Assembly: GCA_030295235.1 (NCBI GenBank)
Contig: AP026125.1
Location: 372,001-436,000 of the forward strand
DNA: 64,000 bases
Direction: 5' to 3'
Source of the DNA: Fistulifera solaris
Lineage: Eukaryota > Bacillariophyta > Bacillariophyceae > Naviculales > Stauroneidaceae
The notes below the pieces were generated by a model. It was not told the origin of the DNA. It made no database searches and worked only from the letters and a program-made list of their open reading frames with translations. Both the position numbers and the translations under genes were made by a program. Below are positions 33,803 to 44,099 of this stretch, one piece after another; positions within the stretch are counted from its first letter, which is position 1; each line of letters starts with the position of its first letter.

Positions 33803-35453
33803 ATGCATCTCTCCTTGTATCATCTATTCGTTCTAATGACTATCACCTCTAGAACCTTTGAAAGATTCGTCTCCTTACTCAAGGAGCGGAAAAAGACATG
33901 TGTCGTGGTAGAGCAATGCTGCGGCGGCTTAATTCAAGGTAAGCGTTTGCCGTATTGTTTGTATGAATCTCTCTTTCTTTGTTCCTTACACCTTTGTCTC
34001 GTCTTAGCTTCTATTCTAGCGCAACCGGGTGCTTCTGCGGTCTACTTTGGCGGCTCCGTATCGTACAACACCCGTAAAGCCAAACTTCTTCTTCTGAACA
34101 GCGATGAATTGCATCAATCATTGATTCAGAAACAATTCACGGACTCGACCGCCGGTTACATTCAATCGAAGCTGCACTGGACGGCGGAAACCTCCATTGC
34201 TTATTGCCAGGCAATGGGAACTGATTTTGCAATCGCCGAAGGTGGTGCCTCGGGTCCTACGTTTCGACCGAGTGATATGAAAACGGGGTTTGCCGTGATT
34301 TCGGTGGCGGGAAAAGGAGAGGATGGAACTATTTCGCTGTTAGGTCAAGACATCGTGCACTCTCCTACCAATAATCGGGAAGAGAATATGAGATATTTTG
34401 CGAATGCTGCTGCTAGTTTTGCGATTCACACGATCTGTAAGGGCAAAGACCCTTGCCTGCATCTAGACAAAATGGAGGTGAAATCGGCCGAGTCACTTGT
34501 CCTAGATCGGGCCACGCACGTTCGCACCGATGAGGCTAAGTTAGAAGAGCTAGAAAAAGCGGCACAATTCATTATTTTACAAGATTGCCGCTCGTTACTA
34601 GTACGATCGGATACTCCATCCACAAGACTAGCCTTCTTGACGCATGAAGAAGTGATCGCTATCGGAGGGAACCAACGCAAAACGTTTTTGGGGATTCGCT
34701 CGAAGGATACTCCTGTTTTCGCCGTCGACATTCTAGATGAGAAATTTCGCATTCCAAGAGGTACGGAGATTGTTGATACTCGAACAACAGCTCCGTTGCT
34801 TGACACGATCGAGAATGAACTGGCGCTCCACGCAACCGCTTACGCTGCATGGCAACGCCGAAATAAGTACTGTTCTTTGTGTGGCGGCACAACAACTGTG
34901 ATTGATGGCGGAACGTGCCTTCAGTGTAGTAATGTGCTGCAAAATCATGGCCGCGTCAAGACCCAAGCATGATTTGTGCTGTTTCTAGTAGAGACGGTGA
35001 AAGAATTCTGTTGGCACGCTCCCCACGCCATCCGGAAAAGTTGCACACAACGCTAGCTGGATTCGTGGAAGCTGGTGAAACGCTGGAGGCTGCTGTGGCA
35101 CGCGAGGCGTTTGAAGAAACAGGAGTCCGTATTGACGAGGGATCAGTCCAATATGTAGGTACGCAACCCTGGCCTTTTCCGCAGTCTTGCATGTTTGGCT
35201 TTTTAGCAACAGCCGATGAAAAACAGCCACTTCACATTGACGCCAACGAACTTCTTTCCGCACGATGGTTTACGAAAGAAGAAGTTGCGAAAGCAGCCAC
35301 AGTCGAAGGACCAACCATGCAAAAGGAGTTGCACTTGCAGCACTGGAGCGTGATCCCACGCTGCCCTTGCTAATACCTCCGAAAGGAGTTATTGCGCGTA
35401 GACTCATCGACCAATGGTTAACGGGCTCCTGGAAGTATTCGCGGTCCAACTAA
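33803..35453 (+). CDS. fusion of CinA-like NMN-amidase domain and NADH pyrophosphatase (NudC/NUDT12)
   Basis: About 527 aa across a 69-bp in-frame intron (33939-34007) and two one-base breaks. The N-terminal part is a CinA C-terminal domain (PncC-type): VVVEQCCGGLI, then ILAQPGASAVYFGGSVSYN and FAIAEGGASG. The usual ESCTGG motif reads EQCCGG. The C-terminal part is NudC: an NTD with FLTHEEVIAIGGN, a four-Cys zinc ribbon (CSLCGGTTTVIDGGTCLQC), a perfect Nudix box GFVEAGETLEAAVAREAFEE, and the NADH-specific GTQPWPFPQS motif. A terminal LLIPPKGVIARRLIDQWL helix completes it. Breaks lie at AA 34958-34959 and AAAA 35321-35324. NudC cleaves NAD(H) to NMN(H), and CinA-type amidases act on NMN, so the fusion links consecutive pyridine steps. 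Upstream leader MHLSLYHLFVL may target it. Confidence 0.85.
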
Positions 35454-35534
35454 TTATCTGTAAAGCAGTTCAAAATATAAAACATGTGAATTATATCAAT
35501 CGTATATGTACTAATAATCCGATGTGTCTCTTCT

Positions 35535-38472
35535 TTAACCCAAAGTGATTTTTGATTGAAGCGATGAAATGGCAATCGAAAATGCCTGAACAGCAGTAAG
35601 CGGGTGCTGAAAGTCCATTGTGAAAGAGTGTCGCCCTTGAATTCGTCCAAACTGAAGCAAAATGTTGTCTTGATCGTGGCGCTCGCAAAGCTGAAAATTT
35701 TTACACTAGCCACGCTCACCCTGCCGCCAAAATTCAAAACAAAAGAACCCAGTTCCATATTCCACCAGGGTGGACGATTCTGCAAAACCGTCAAACCCAT
35801 AGTATCGTTTGGATCGGAAACGTCATCTTGTTCCTGACCGTCATCAGCAATCGGATTTCGCTCTTGCGCATCAATTCTTTGCAGAATTTTACGCAAAGAA
35901 GAGAGCATACTGGCATCATCGCCCGCATCTGCTTCCTCTAAATAACTCTTCCAGTGGAGAGAGGACTCTGTAGTTACTTTCGGGATACACACATCCATTG
36001 TGCGAGGTCTACTGCCGAGGAGGTTCGCTGTGTAAGCTATAATTCCAATCTCTTCTTCTGACACATAAGTGCTGTTCGTTTCTTCTTTATCTTCTTTAGG
36101 TTCCGGAGTGCTAGCTGCGATGGCACGACGCTTCGACCTTCGAGCTTGGCCCGTCATGTCCTGACCAGGCGACCCAAAGAAAAAATGGCGATTCCTGGGT
36201 TCGTCTGCGGCCATATCTGTGCCCACATTAGCGCGACGAAGGGGAAAGTGGAATATAGAGCGCCGTGATGGTACATGATCTGTAGACGGACTAATATCCT
36301 CTCCAAAATTGCCATCCACTTTTTTTTGCGTGCGGTTTGATACGGCACGGTGAAAATATCTGAAACTCCGTCCCAATGAAATTGCTTTGCAATCGGCCCA
36401 AATATTGCACCCTTTTGTCATCTACACAAGCAACAGATCGAGGACGAACGCTGCTCAAACTATCAGAACCTTCTTCTTGATTGTTGACGGTTTCAAAGTG
36501 CGCATCGAGGTCTCCTTGTTCGGGCAAACAAATAAAATAGTTGTTTGCTCCTTTCTTCGAAATTATCGTCGGTACCATCCCTCTTACGTCCATCTGGGCG
36601 CGACTTCTTGCAACCAACAAAACTGTATCTTTGCGAATATAGTCCTCCTCAATCAAAGGCGCCAGTGGAGCAAACGGGCGATCTCGGATAAATAGCCGAT
36701 ACTCGTACGTGGGAAAGAAACGACCTTTAACGCTAACACCTTTGCCGCGTGACGGAGATTTGATGCGTTGAATTTCACATTGGACAACTCCTACAGCTTT
36801 CGGACATGGTTTTGTTAAGAAGTCCTGCAACGAAGACAGTCTGGGGACCGCAGTATGACCATCATGGTAGTGAATGCCGGCGGTAGAAGGAAAAATCTCG
36901 TCCCAGAAATCCAACAAGCACTCGTCGAAGGCAGCGTTATCATTTTTAGCAAGGAGCGCGTCTAACTTGCGTTCATAGCTATCGAAACGAATCTGAAGAT
37001 CATCCAACGACAAAGAGACTCCGGTAGCGAAATCAGGCATTCCCCGGAGCACAGTCGCGGCAGAATAGACCATTGTATCTACCAAATCAACAACTGGCTT
37101 CTCCTTGAATGGTGAGGGTTCAATCTGAGGCTCAAATAAGTCAACATGCGGCTGATTTCTAGCATCCCTCGCCAGACCGATAGCATGAGCAAACAATTGA
37201 GCATGGAGATCAGCATTTGGTATTCGCGGCTCAAACGGATTCTCATCCTCCTCTTCTCCTGCAACAGCCGGAAGAAGACCAAATTCCAGATGTGGCGATC
37301 GCGGTCTGAATATGCCTCTTTGTGTATTCCGTCTGCGTGTATTGTTGGAATGAAAGAAATCTACCGAAAGACTTACTGGAGCGTAAATAAAACCTCCGTC
37401 GTCAGCAGCGTACCGACCTGCCAAATGATGATCATACAAGTGCTGATGGATATTAAGTCTCAACTTTCTTTTGTGGGAAGGAATATCCTTTGGGGAATCG
37501 GCGTTCAAAGCCTTATACCAACTATCAACAACAGTCCGATGGGGTGAAAGGTCCCTTCTGCTTAATACGAGCCCTGGCTCAATTTTGCTTTCTTTGTGCA
37601 TCAAAAATAGAGCTTTTACTTCCAGATATGTCATGTCTCGCGATAAGCCTCCACTTTGTTCACGAAAACTTTCACGTTGCTCGTAAAAGGGTCAACTTGA
37701 AAAGAACTTTCATCATTTTCTTCCTCTTGCTTCATACGAATTTCTGTCTGCATTCTCCATAACATTGTATGATGCTCATGTCCGTACGAGCGTGGATACA
37801 CCGGTACGCCTTCCGAAATGTATAACGATATCAGCTCTCTAGCATCTTCCTGAAAGCCCAGCTTCCACGCCGTGGCGGCTTCTACTGCACATTTGAAGGC
37901 ATGCATCCGAACCCGTCGTACAATCGCTCGAGCTACACGGCAAGCTGCTTTGTCGGCTAAAGCAAATTCACTCCATTCGGAAGGATCCAGAAATGAGGCC
38001 ACCGCGTGGAGGGCGTCAATAGGTAAGCAGACGATTCCGCACGGGGCAGTGCCCATCGCCATTTCATCCGAACGTTCTGAATTATTCCCGATTTCCATAT
38101 CAGTATCTTCAATTTCTGGCGAAAAGATGTGCCCTTTTCTACGAGCGCCATCTGTTGCTCTGCAGTATCGTGAGCGTCCGGTAAAGATGATTCTTCTCTA
38201 TCCGAATTTACCGCAATCTGCTTCGCCGCAGTCTCAGAAAAAACCTCGCTTTCGGCAAGAAAGACCTCTTCATCCCCGTCGCCTGTGTTTGTTGTCTTCA
38301 TTTCAAATGATTCAAAATTTCGATCAACAATGTTAAACAAGACGATTCGCTCATCTACTTGATGGGATTGCCGCGCTGCTTCTTTCGTTGTTGACAGTCC
38401 TTTTCGATTTTCGATGCAAAAAGGCGTTGCAAATAAGTGCGGACGAAAAAAGCGCGCAAAGCAATACCGCAT
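35535..38472 (-). CDS. F-box/tubby-like protein (TLP), about 920-980 aa
   Basis: A plant-style TLP. Near residues 150-190 is an F-box: IVCLPIDALHAVASFLDPSE. Downstream is a plausible tubby beta-barrel: FLMHKESKIEPGLVLSRRDL (TLP linker), EYRLFIRDRPFAPL, YLGRLQSNFIGTEFQIF, ELGSFVLNFGGRVSVASVK, and a final segment that in the corrected frame reads like QFGRIQG plus a typical tubby C-terminus (stop 35535). Breaks: + AATTT 38111-38115, TTT 37655-37657, T8 at 36320-36327 (two bases) and a run of five A (near 35690). The start is ATG 38472 or 38301. TLPs recruit SCF ubiquitin ligases and bind phosphoinositides. The gene shares a divergent promoter with the RdRP. Confidence 0.8.
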
Positions 38473-38518
38473 TGTATCGTCCCAACTGTATGACGAAACG
38501 ACGTACCGGTAATAAAAA

Positions 38519-38526
38519 TGACGTCA
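38519..38526. promoter_or_regulatory. palindromic CRE (TGACGTCA)
   Basis: The second perfect TGACGTCA of the window, in the divergent promoter between the tubby-like and RdRP genes. Same motif as at 20598-20605. Role inferred only. Confidence 0.4.
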
Positions 38527-38569
38527 GCTCCAGTGGAAACGGTACTGAGCGCAACTCACTGGTGTATGG

Positions 38570-38719
38570 ATCCGGATCAATACCCACATTTTTTTGCTCG
38601 TTGCTTGTACTATTCACGTGATCCTTCGAGTGCCGGCTTGTATTTTACATGCCCTTAACAGTGGCCACGGACAGTACAAATATTTCCAACGGACAAAAAA
38701 TGTGGGTATTGATCCGGAT
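38570..38719. repeat. 150-bp element with perfect 25-bp terminal inverted repeats
   Basis: Arm 38570-38594 (atccggatcaatacccacat followed by Ts) is the exact reverse complement of arm 38695-38719. The 100 bp between shows no ORF. Flanks end in tatgg and begin ggtag, so no clear target-site duplication is visible. A 16-nt part of the arm recurs at 3366-3381. It could be a small MITE-like insertion or a paired regulatory site, or could form a hairpin in RNA. Confidence 0.6.
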
Positions 38720-38936
38720 GGTAGTCACCTAAACAAATACTCGCGGAAAACATCAAGCTCGAAGAAAGTGTACATATTGATACCGCAGAGACGTGATCGG
38801 CGAAACACAAACCTCGCAAAAAACTGCACCCCCTTTTCTGCGGGAGGAAAACGGTGGCGATCAGATGATGATTCATTCTGCGATCGCGGCCAAAGATTTC
38901 TTTCATTTCTGATACTTTCAAAGATCATTACTCATC

Positions 38937-41261
38937 ATGTCTTCAACAGCATCTTTCGCGAGCGAAACATACTATCACGCCGTTTCAGACTCCGAGGAAA
39001 GTGCGGGGAGTTACAGTGACGATAACATCTTTCGCAAAGGAGATGCAATTGAAGTGATTTCTGGGAAATACAAAGGTCGAAGTGGGGTTGTTCGAAAGAC
39101 TCCCGTAAAGTGGATACCGCTACTCCTACATCCTACATCTACAGAAAGCAGCAAAGAAGTATGTCTGCCGCCAACTTCGGTGCGAAAAGTAAGAAGGAAC
39201 GCGGGGATGAATTATGAGGCGAACGTCGACGAAAACGTGTCCCCACCAAATCAGCCGTCGTCAAGAACGTCAGCGGCGCCATCCGAACCACAACCGGCCC
39301 CACCGAGCCACGATTCTCATACATCATCACAGGAGCGCAACGAACCTGCAACAGATTTTCAGGGCGAGACTTACTACAATGCGATATCAGACTCTGAGGG
39401 AAGTACGGTGTATGAGACTGACGATGACGACAACGACGAAACTGCTATTCGTCAAGGAGTTACAATTGAAGTGGTTGCTGGAAAATATAAAGGGCGAACT
39501 GGAGTAGTTACAAAGACCCCCGTAAAGTGGATACCGGTGCTGCTACATTCCACATCCACAGAAAGCAGCAAAGAAGCCTGCCTCCCTCCTGCTTCGGTGA
39601 GAAAAGTAAGAAACGCCACACGGAGCAACTATGATGAAGATGGTGACGAAACCATGTCTCCTCCGCCCCCACCCAGAACGTCAACAGTTCCACCAGTGGC
39701 CACGGCAAGCTACAGAATTGAAAACTCCCTGTTGTCACTGCCTGGATATCAACATGATCGATGCCTAATGGTTCCCGACGGTAAAGAGACAACCTTCGGC
39801 CCAACTCTGGCCTCTAAACTGTTTCACCTTGTAAATTATTCTTTTCCAATCAACAAAAACAGCCCGGCAATACCCACAGAATGGACCGAGTCGGGTCACA
39901 CTCTTCAATTAATCGCTACCAAAGTGCATGATCATAAGATAGGAAAGGAGAAACGGACTACCTACACACTCATGGCGCACTACGGCATTACTAAAGATGG
40001 GTTGCTCCAAACTTTGGAAGACTACGCAGCATTCGGCATGCTTCCTCCGAGGAAAGTGGCGTCGCGTTTGGAACTACTTTTTACACCCGCCATAAAGAAT
40101 CATCGCCAAATCCCAGCCATTTGCCACGATATTACAACGGATTACATCGAGATGCTCCCCGATGATGATTCTATTCACAGCGATGGGTGCGGATTCGTCC
40201 CCCGATGGGTCATTGAGAAGTTGTTTGGGCAGCTCACAGATGGCAAGCGGACTTTTGCGTTCATGGTACGCATTCTGGCCCCACAAATCGGTCTGGTCAA
40301 AGGGGTTCTGATGGAGAAACCCGGGATCGATAAGATTCAATTACATCCGACCATGATCAAGGTTCCACCCTCACAACGCAATCCCAATAGCAAGAAAGTG
40401 ATATTGCTAGCCAGTCGATCGTATCCCTCGAAAAATAATCTTCAAGAAGCGCGCCTCTTAAAGAAAGACAAAGAGCCATGCAAATCATTCAAGCCGAACA
40501 AACTCAAACACATGGCAACCAATGTTCTTGAGGCAAGTCAGATACCTAAAACAGTGATTGACAAGTACGTCAAAAACGCTACTTCAACAAACGGCTTGGA
40601 GCATGCCTTTGTTTTGGGTGCCTCGGATCCAACCAACGCCATTCCACCGGGCCACGTCTTTCTTTCTGGTTTCACTCATGACCTCCCCGATCATATCTTG
40701 GTAACACGGTTCCCTTGCACGGAATCGTCCGATCTTCTCAAGTTACCGCTGGTCAAGACGAAACCTCATGGAATGTCCGACGAGCAGTGGCAATTTCTGA
40801 CCAAGTTAGCCTTTGGTGCCATCCTCTTTGGAAATCCTGGAAACGGGCGTGGACCTTTGCCTCCGATGATTGCGAACGGAGATTTAGATGGTGACTTGTA
40901 CATGGTTTTGTGGAATAAGGGCTTGGGATCGTATGTACCCGTAACAGACACAACGTTGTTTTGTCCTGCAGCGAAGACCGAAACCAAGTTGAATGACGAA
41001 TGGAACCCCAACTGGTTGACCGACGCGTACGGTCTGATGTCTGACATCAATGCCTTATATTTACGGCAAACACTGATTGGTAAGCTGCACACTTTGTGGA
41101 AGAAAAGCGACGATCACGCCAAGTGTCATGCCTTTGGGAGGGCTTACAAGGAAGCAATCGACATTGGCAAACATGGCGGGAAAGTGCCATTGCCACGAGC
41201 ATTCTGGTCGGATCTAAAATTGGAATATCATGTTTTACTGGAGGATGCAAGATACTCATAA
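38937..41261 (+). CDS. cellular RNA-dependent RNA polymerase with two N-terminal KOW modules
   Basis: A 774-aa intact protein. Two N-terminal units, residues about 9-85 and 140-220, each have an acidic start (SETYYHAVSDSEES, GETYYNAISDSEGS), a KOW module (EVISGKYKGRSGVV, EVVAGKYKGRTGVV) and a shared KTPVKWIP block with STESSKEVCLPP. The C-terminal two thirds is the eukaryotic RDR core. The first double-psi barrel shows APQIGLVKGVLMEK and IQLHPTMIKV, and the second the catalytic NGDLDGDLYMVLWN near residue 650, preceded by ILVTRFPCTESSDLLKLPLV. RDRs copy RNA into dsRNA for RNA silencing. It is shorter than typical RDRs (over 1000 aa), and KOW modules bind nucleic acid or partners. The start is ATG 38937. 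Confidence 0.85.
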   Translation: MSSTASFASETYYHAVSDSEESAGSYSDDNIFRKGDAIEVISGKYKGRSGVVRKTPVKWIPLLLHPTSTESSKEVCLPPTSVRKVRRNAGMNYEANVDENVSPPNQPSSRTSAAPSEPQPAPPSHDSHTSSQERNEPATDFQGETYYNAISDSEGSTVYETDDDDNDETAIRQGVTIEVVAGKYKGRTGVVTKTPVKWIPVLLHSTSTESSKEACLPPASVRKVRNATRSNYDEDGDETMSPPPPPRTSTVPPVATASYRIENSLLSLPGYQHDRCLMVPDGKETTFGPTLASKLFHLVNYSFPINKNSPAIPTEWTESGHTLQLIATKVHDHKIGKEKRTTYTLMAHYGITKDGLLQTLEDYAAFGMLPPRKVASRLELLFTPAIKNHRQIPAICHDITTDYIEMLPDDDSIHSDGCGFVPRWVIEKLFGQLTDGKRTFAFMVRILAPQIGLVKGVLMEKPGIDKIQLHPTMIKVPPSQRNPNSKKVILLASRSYPSKNNLQEARLLKKDKEPCKSFKPNKLKHMATNVLEASQIPKTVIDKYVKNATSTNGLEHAFVLGASDPTNAIPPGHVFLSGFTHDLPDHILVTRFPCTESSDLLKLPLVKTKPHGMSDEQWQFLTKLAFGAILFGNPGNGRGPLPPMIANGDLDGDLYMVLWNKGLGSYVPVTDTTLFCPAAKTETKLNDEWNPNWLTDAYGLMSDINALYLRQTLIGKLHTLWKKSDDHAKCHAFGRAYKEAIDIGKHGGKVPLPRAFWSDLKLEYHVLLEDARYS

Positions 41262-41573
41262 AATTTAATGTATGCGCATTCTATAAATTCTAGCGCCTAT
41301 AACAAACAAACGAATAGTGTTTGAGAGGAGATGGAGAGCTAAGGTTAGATAAATACTGCTGGTACCGGTCGGACGCGGTATCGCACGACTACTATCTCTC
41401 GCACGCTCACAAATTAGTTGCTGCCCACCATCGTCACGCTTTTCTCTCGTCATTCCTTATGGCAACTTTCAACTTTCAAGTGACGCAATCCATCAACATC
41501 CTTACCATTCTATAAAGCCTAAACAACAGAATATTTGTTCCTTCTTGTGTGAGAACACAACTCAGCTGCACAC
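41262..41573. other. intergenic
   Basis: 312 bp between two plus-strand genes with no supported feature. Confidence 0.6.
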
Positions 41574-42950
41574 ATGTCGCTACGAGGACAGCCACTGGTC
41601 GTCATTGAAGACATACCCCTTGGTTTAGGTCCATCGTCTCGAGAACACAGCGTTTCATCGGGCAGTCGAACCACGGTTCTATCGGCGCGTTCCTATGACT
41701 TTAACAACTTGGGCAGCGATGAGATGGACGAGAATGAAGAAACGTTTCCGTATGTTGCGTTAGAAATGGAGTGGGAAGCGTTGCAGAAACGATGCTCTCA
41801 TCGAGATATGCTCTTACGTCGGATGGCAAAAACAAAAAGTCCCGAATTTATGAAAATATTGAAAAAGCGCGAATTGAAAGTCAGAAGGCAAGAGTTTCGA
41901 AAGCTATTTTTACGGCATTTAAGAAACGAATCTCTGTTAACCAGGGAGGACTTGAAGAATGATGACGAATCCGTTTCAGAGCATCAACGTCGAAAACGTA
42001 GAATACATCAGCCTCTTGCCGACGACGATGATACGTCGTCCGAAATATGGTTCGATACTTCTTCCGAGTCGGTTCATAGATTCTCTGTAGACCCATCGGT
42101 GTGTTCTTCTGATACGAGTTATTTCAGGGGGCGAGACTGGAGTTCCAAAGCCCGCGAGCTGGCACTCTTCGAATGGCACACCACAGCTCCTGCTATTATG
42201 TCACTGGTTGTACATTGCTTTGGTCATGCCGCGCTTTATGACGGAATTGAAGTCTTATCGGAAGAGTTTAAAAAGTATTGCGGATTTTATGGGTTACAAA
42301 GATGGCCCATTCGCCCTGAATTCGTGGCGTTGTTCATCATGTTTATACTGGGGATTACATTGCTACGCATGTCCGGCTTCTTGTATTGGTGGCTCAACGA
42401 GAACGACTTTCTATGTCTCAAGTTTGACTATCACAACCGTTCGAGGCTGGAATGGTGGGATGCCCGATTTTTATTGTGGATGAGGCGTCATCCGGTGTGT
42501 CAAGCTCTTTCATATTTTGCTGGGTATCAACTCATTTTCATGGTTGTGAATGAGATATTTTACTATTCTTTTTATCTGTTTGACCAAAGACAGACCATCC
42601 TCGAATCCTTGCCCAGCGAACGGTTCTTCAAAGACCAGGGTCGTTTTCCCGCCTCATCTGCGGATACCCGCCAATCTTCAGAGTCGAACACATGCAGCGA
42701 GGAGCTCGTGGTTCTTACCGATGAAACTACGGCGTTGCTCAGCCAGGATATTCGCTATTTATGGAAAAAGCTGATAGTCAGCTCGTTCGACGCATTTTGT
42801 TACGATTGGGTGACCGACCTTGCCGGCGAAGATGAGCACCCGCTTCCGCTGGTAACCCCCTTCCGAGCTGTATCTGTTTGCATTATCACAATCGCCTTTT
42901 GCGTTGTCATTCTGAAGCACTATGGCTTTGGGGTTTTTGAAAAGTACTAG
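41574..42950 (+). CDS. multi-span membrane protein of unknown function
   Basis: A 458-aa intact ORF. The first 210 residues are hydrophilic, charged and Ser-rich, with KLFLRHLRNESLL-type helices. Hydrophobic stretches then appear around residues 205-225 (IMSLVVHCFGHAAL), 240-275 (EFVALFIMFILGITLLRMSG), 310-340 (ALSYFAGYQLIFMVV) and at the C-terminus (AVSVCIITIAFCVVILKHYG). I do not recognise a family; four helices plus a long cytosolic head is all I can see. Its 3' end meets the convergent RsmE gene with 52 bp between. Confidence 0.6.
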   Translation: MSLRGQPLVVIEDIPLGLGPSSREHSVSSGSRTTVLSARSYDFNNLGSDEMDENEETFPYVALEMEWEALQKRCSHRDMLLRRMAKTKSPEFMKILKKRELKVRRQEFRKLFLRHLRNESLLTREDLKNDDESVSEHQRRKRRIHQPLADDDDTSSEIWFDTSSESVHRFSVDPSVCSSDTSYFRGRDWSSKARELALFEWHTTAPAIMSLVVHCFGHAALYDGIEVLSEEFKKYCGFYGLQRWPIRPEFVALFIMFILGITLLRMSGFLYWWLNENDFLCLKFDYHNRSRLEWWDARFLLWMRRHPVCQALSYFAGYQLIFMVVNEIFYYSFYLFDQRQTILESLPSERFFKDQGRFPASSADTRQSSESNTCSEELVVLTDETTALLSQDIRYLWKKLIVSSFDAFCYDWVTDLAGEDEHPLPLVTPFRAVSVCIITIAFCVVILKHYGFGVFEKY

Positions 42951-43002
42951 CAACAAATCAAAAACTTAAAACTTAAGATAGTAGCGCTAGAGAAGCAAAC
43001 AG

Positions 43003-44099
43003 TTAGTTGGATTTTACTAATGAATGAGCGGCGATGGCAATCATAGCGGCAGTTTCGGAACGCAAAATCGTATTCCCGAGAGAAACGTTGCGAATCCGGC
43101 CTTGGCACTGTGCTTCCCAGGAGTCCATCATTTCTTCCTCGGCGGGACTCCAACCCCCTTCGGGGCCTACAAGAAACAGAACCGGTTCGTCCGACTGGTT
43201 ATCTTGGAGTGCTTCTAAAATAGGAATTGTATCCGCCCTTTCTCGGGCGATCAGCACTTTTCCCACCGGGCTCTCTTGCCACAATTGCTGAAAATCACGC
43301 AATGCAATCGTTCTTAATGCAGAACTTCGCTCTGGTGGCAACGAATAATTCGAAGACGGCGCAGCGAAAAGGAACGGTACAGTCAATCGTTCACTTTGTT
43401 CGACAGCTTCCAACACGTATGACTGGACTTTGTCGAAATCGATACCCGAGGCTTCGGAGTATTCCGTATCTAGAAACAGGAATCCATCCACACCAAGTTC
43501 GACCGTTTTTTCCATTAGCCATCGCAATCGTTCCTTCTTTTCGGAGGAGCAATGCACAAAATGGACGGCCGGGATACGAGTCCGGAGGTACGTAGGGGTT
43601 CCAAACATTCGACCGTGACGAGCGAATTCCGGCGTTTGTCTTCCAATACCGAGACGCGTGCCAGCCATTCCGAATGCGGATCAAACACGCGTATGTTAGA
43701 TTTGCGTTTGTTCCATCGTAGCACGGTAATAAGATAGCGAGATTGCTCCGGTGTGAGCTCGAGGATAGCATTGGCGCGGCACGATGCAGGTGCGGAGGAG
43801 AACCGTTGGGGCAGATTGTGAATATGAGTACACGAGGTGGGTTCCTTAGGGATCGATCCCACAAAAAGGCGAGGCAGCTTGCTGTAGCCCTCGGATTTTC
43901 CAACCACTTTGTCGCTACTATTGAGCGACGAATGGAGCCGTTGCAAAGAAGTCACAGAACGCGTCACGCAGCAGATCCTGGGTCGCTGTGATCTGAAGAG
44001 TAAATGCATGGCATAGCTTTGCAACGCGAATCCCCTCAGTCGATTTGAGCACAGAAAAACAAGCACAGAACAAAGTGAACTGCGCTTTCTACGACACAT
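43003..44099 (-). CDS. RsmE-type 16S rRNA m3U methyltransferase, organellar
   Basis: About 365 aa after one break. The N-terminal leader (MCRRKRSSLCSVLVFLCSN, or from an internal MHLLFRSQRPRICCVTRS) is hydrophobic then Arg/Ser rich, fitting mitochondrial or plastid import. The body starts at RLFVGSIPKE and shows ELTPEQSRYLITVLRW. The SPOUT knot is VLFLVGPEGGWSPAEEE and VSLGNTILRSETAAMIAIA, diagnostic for RsmE, which methylates N3 of a uridine of small-subunit rRNA. Two frames meet at + TTTT 43538-43541, where one missing base joins LCIAPPK to ERLRWLMEKTVELGV. Its partner across the 340-460 bp divergent region is dUTPase. Confidence 0.87.

Larger units (their letters stand above)
38473..38936. 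other. 464-bp divergent region with CRE and 25-bp inverted repeat
   Basis: The spacer between the F-box/tubby and RdRP genes carries TGACGTCA at 38519-38526 and the inverted repeat described separately at 38570-38719. No ORF of note; a short minus-strand frame within it is a shadow. Confidence 0.6.

Noticed and set aside
38937-41261. RdRP as an integrated RNA virus
   Set aside because: The DLDGD double-barrel type is the cellular RDR family; viral RdRP has a palm fold with GDD, which is absent.
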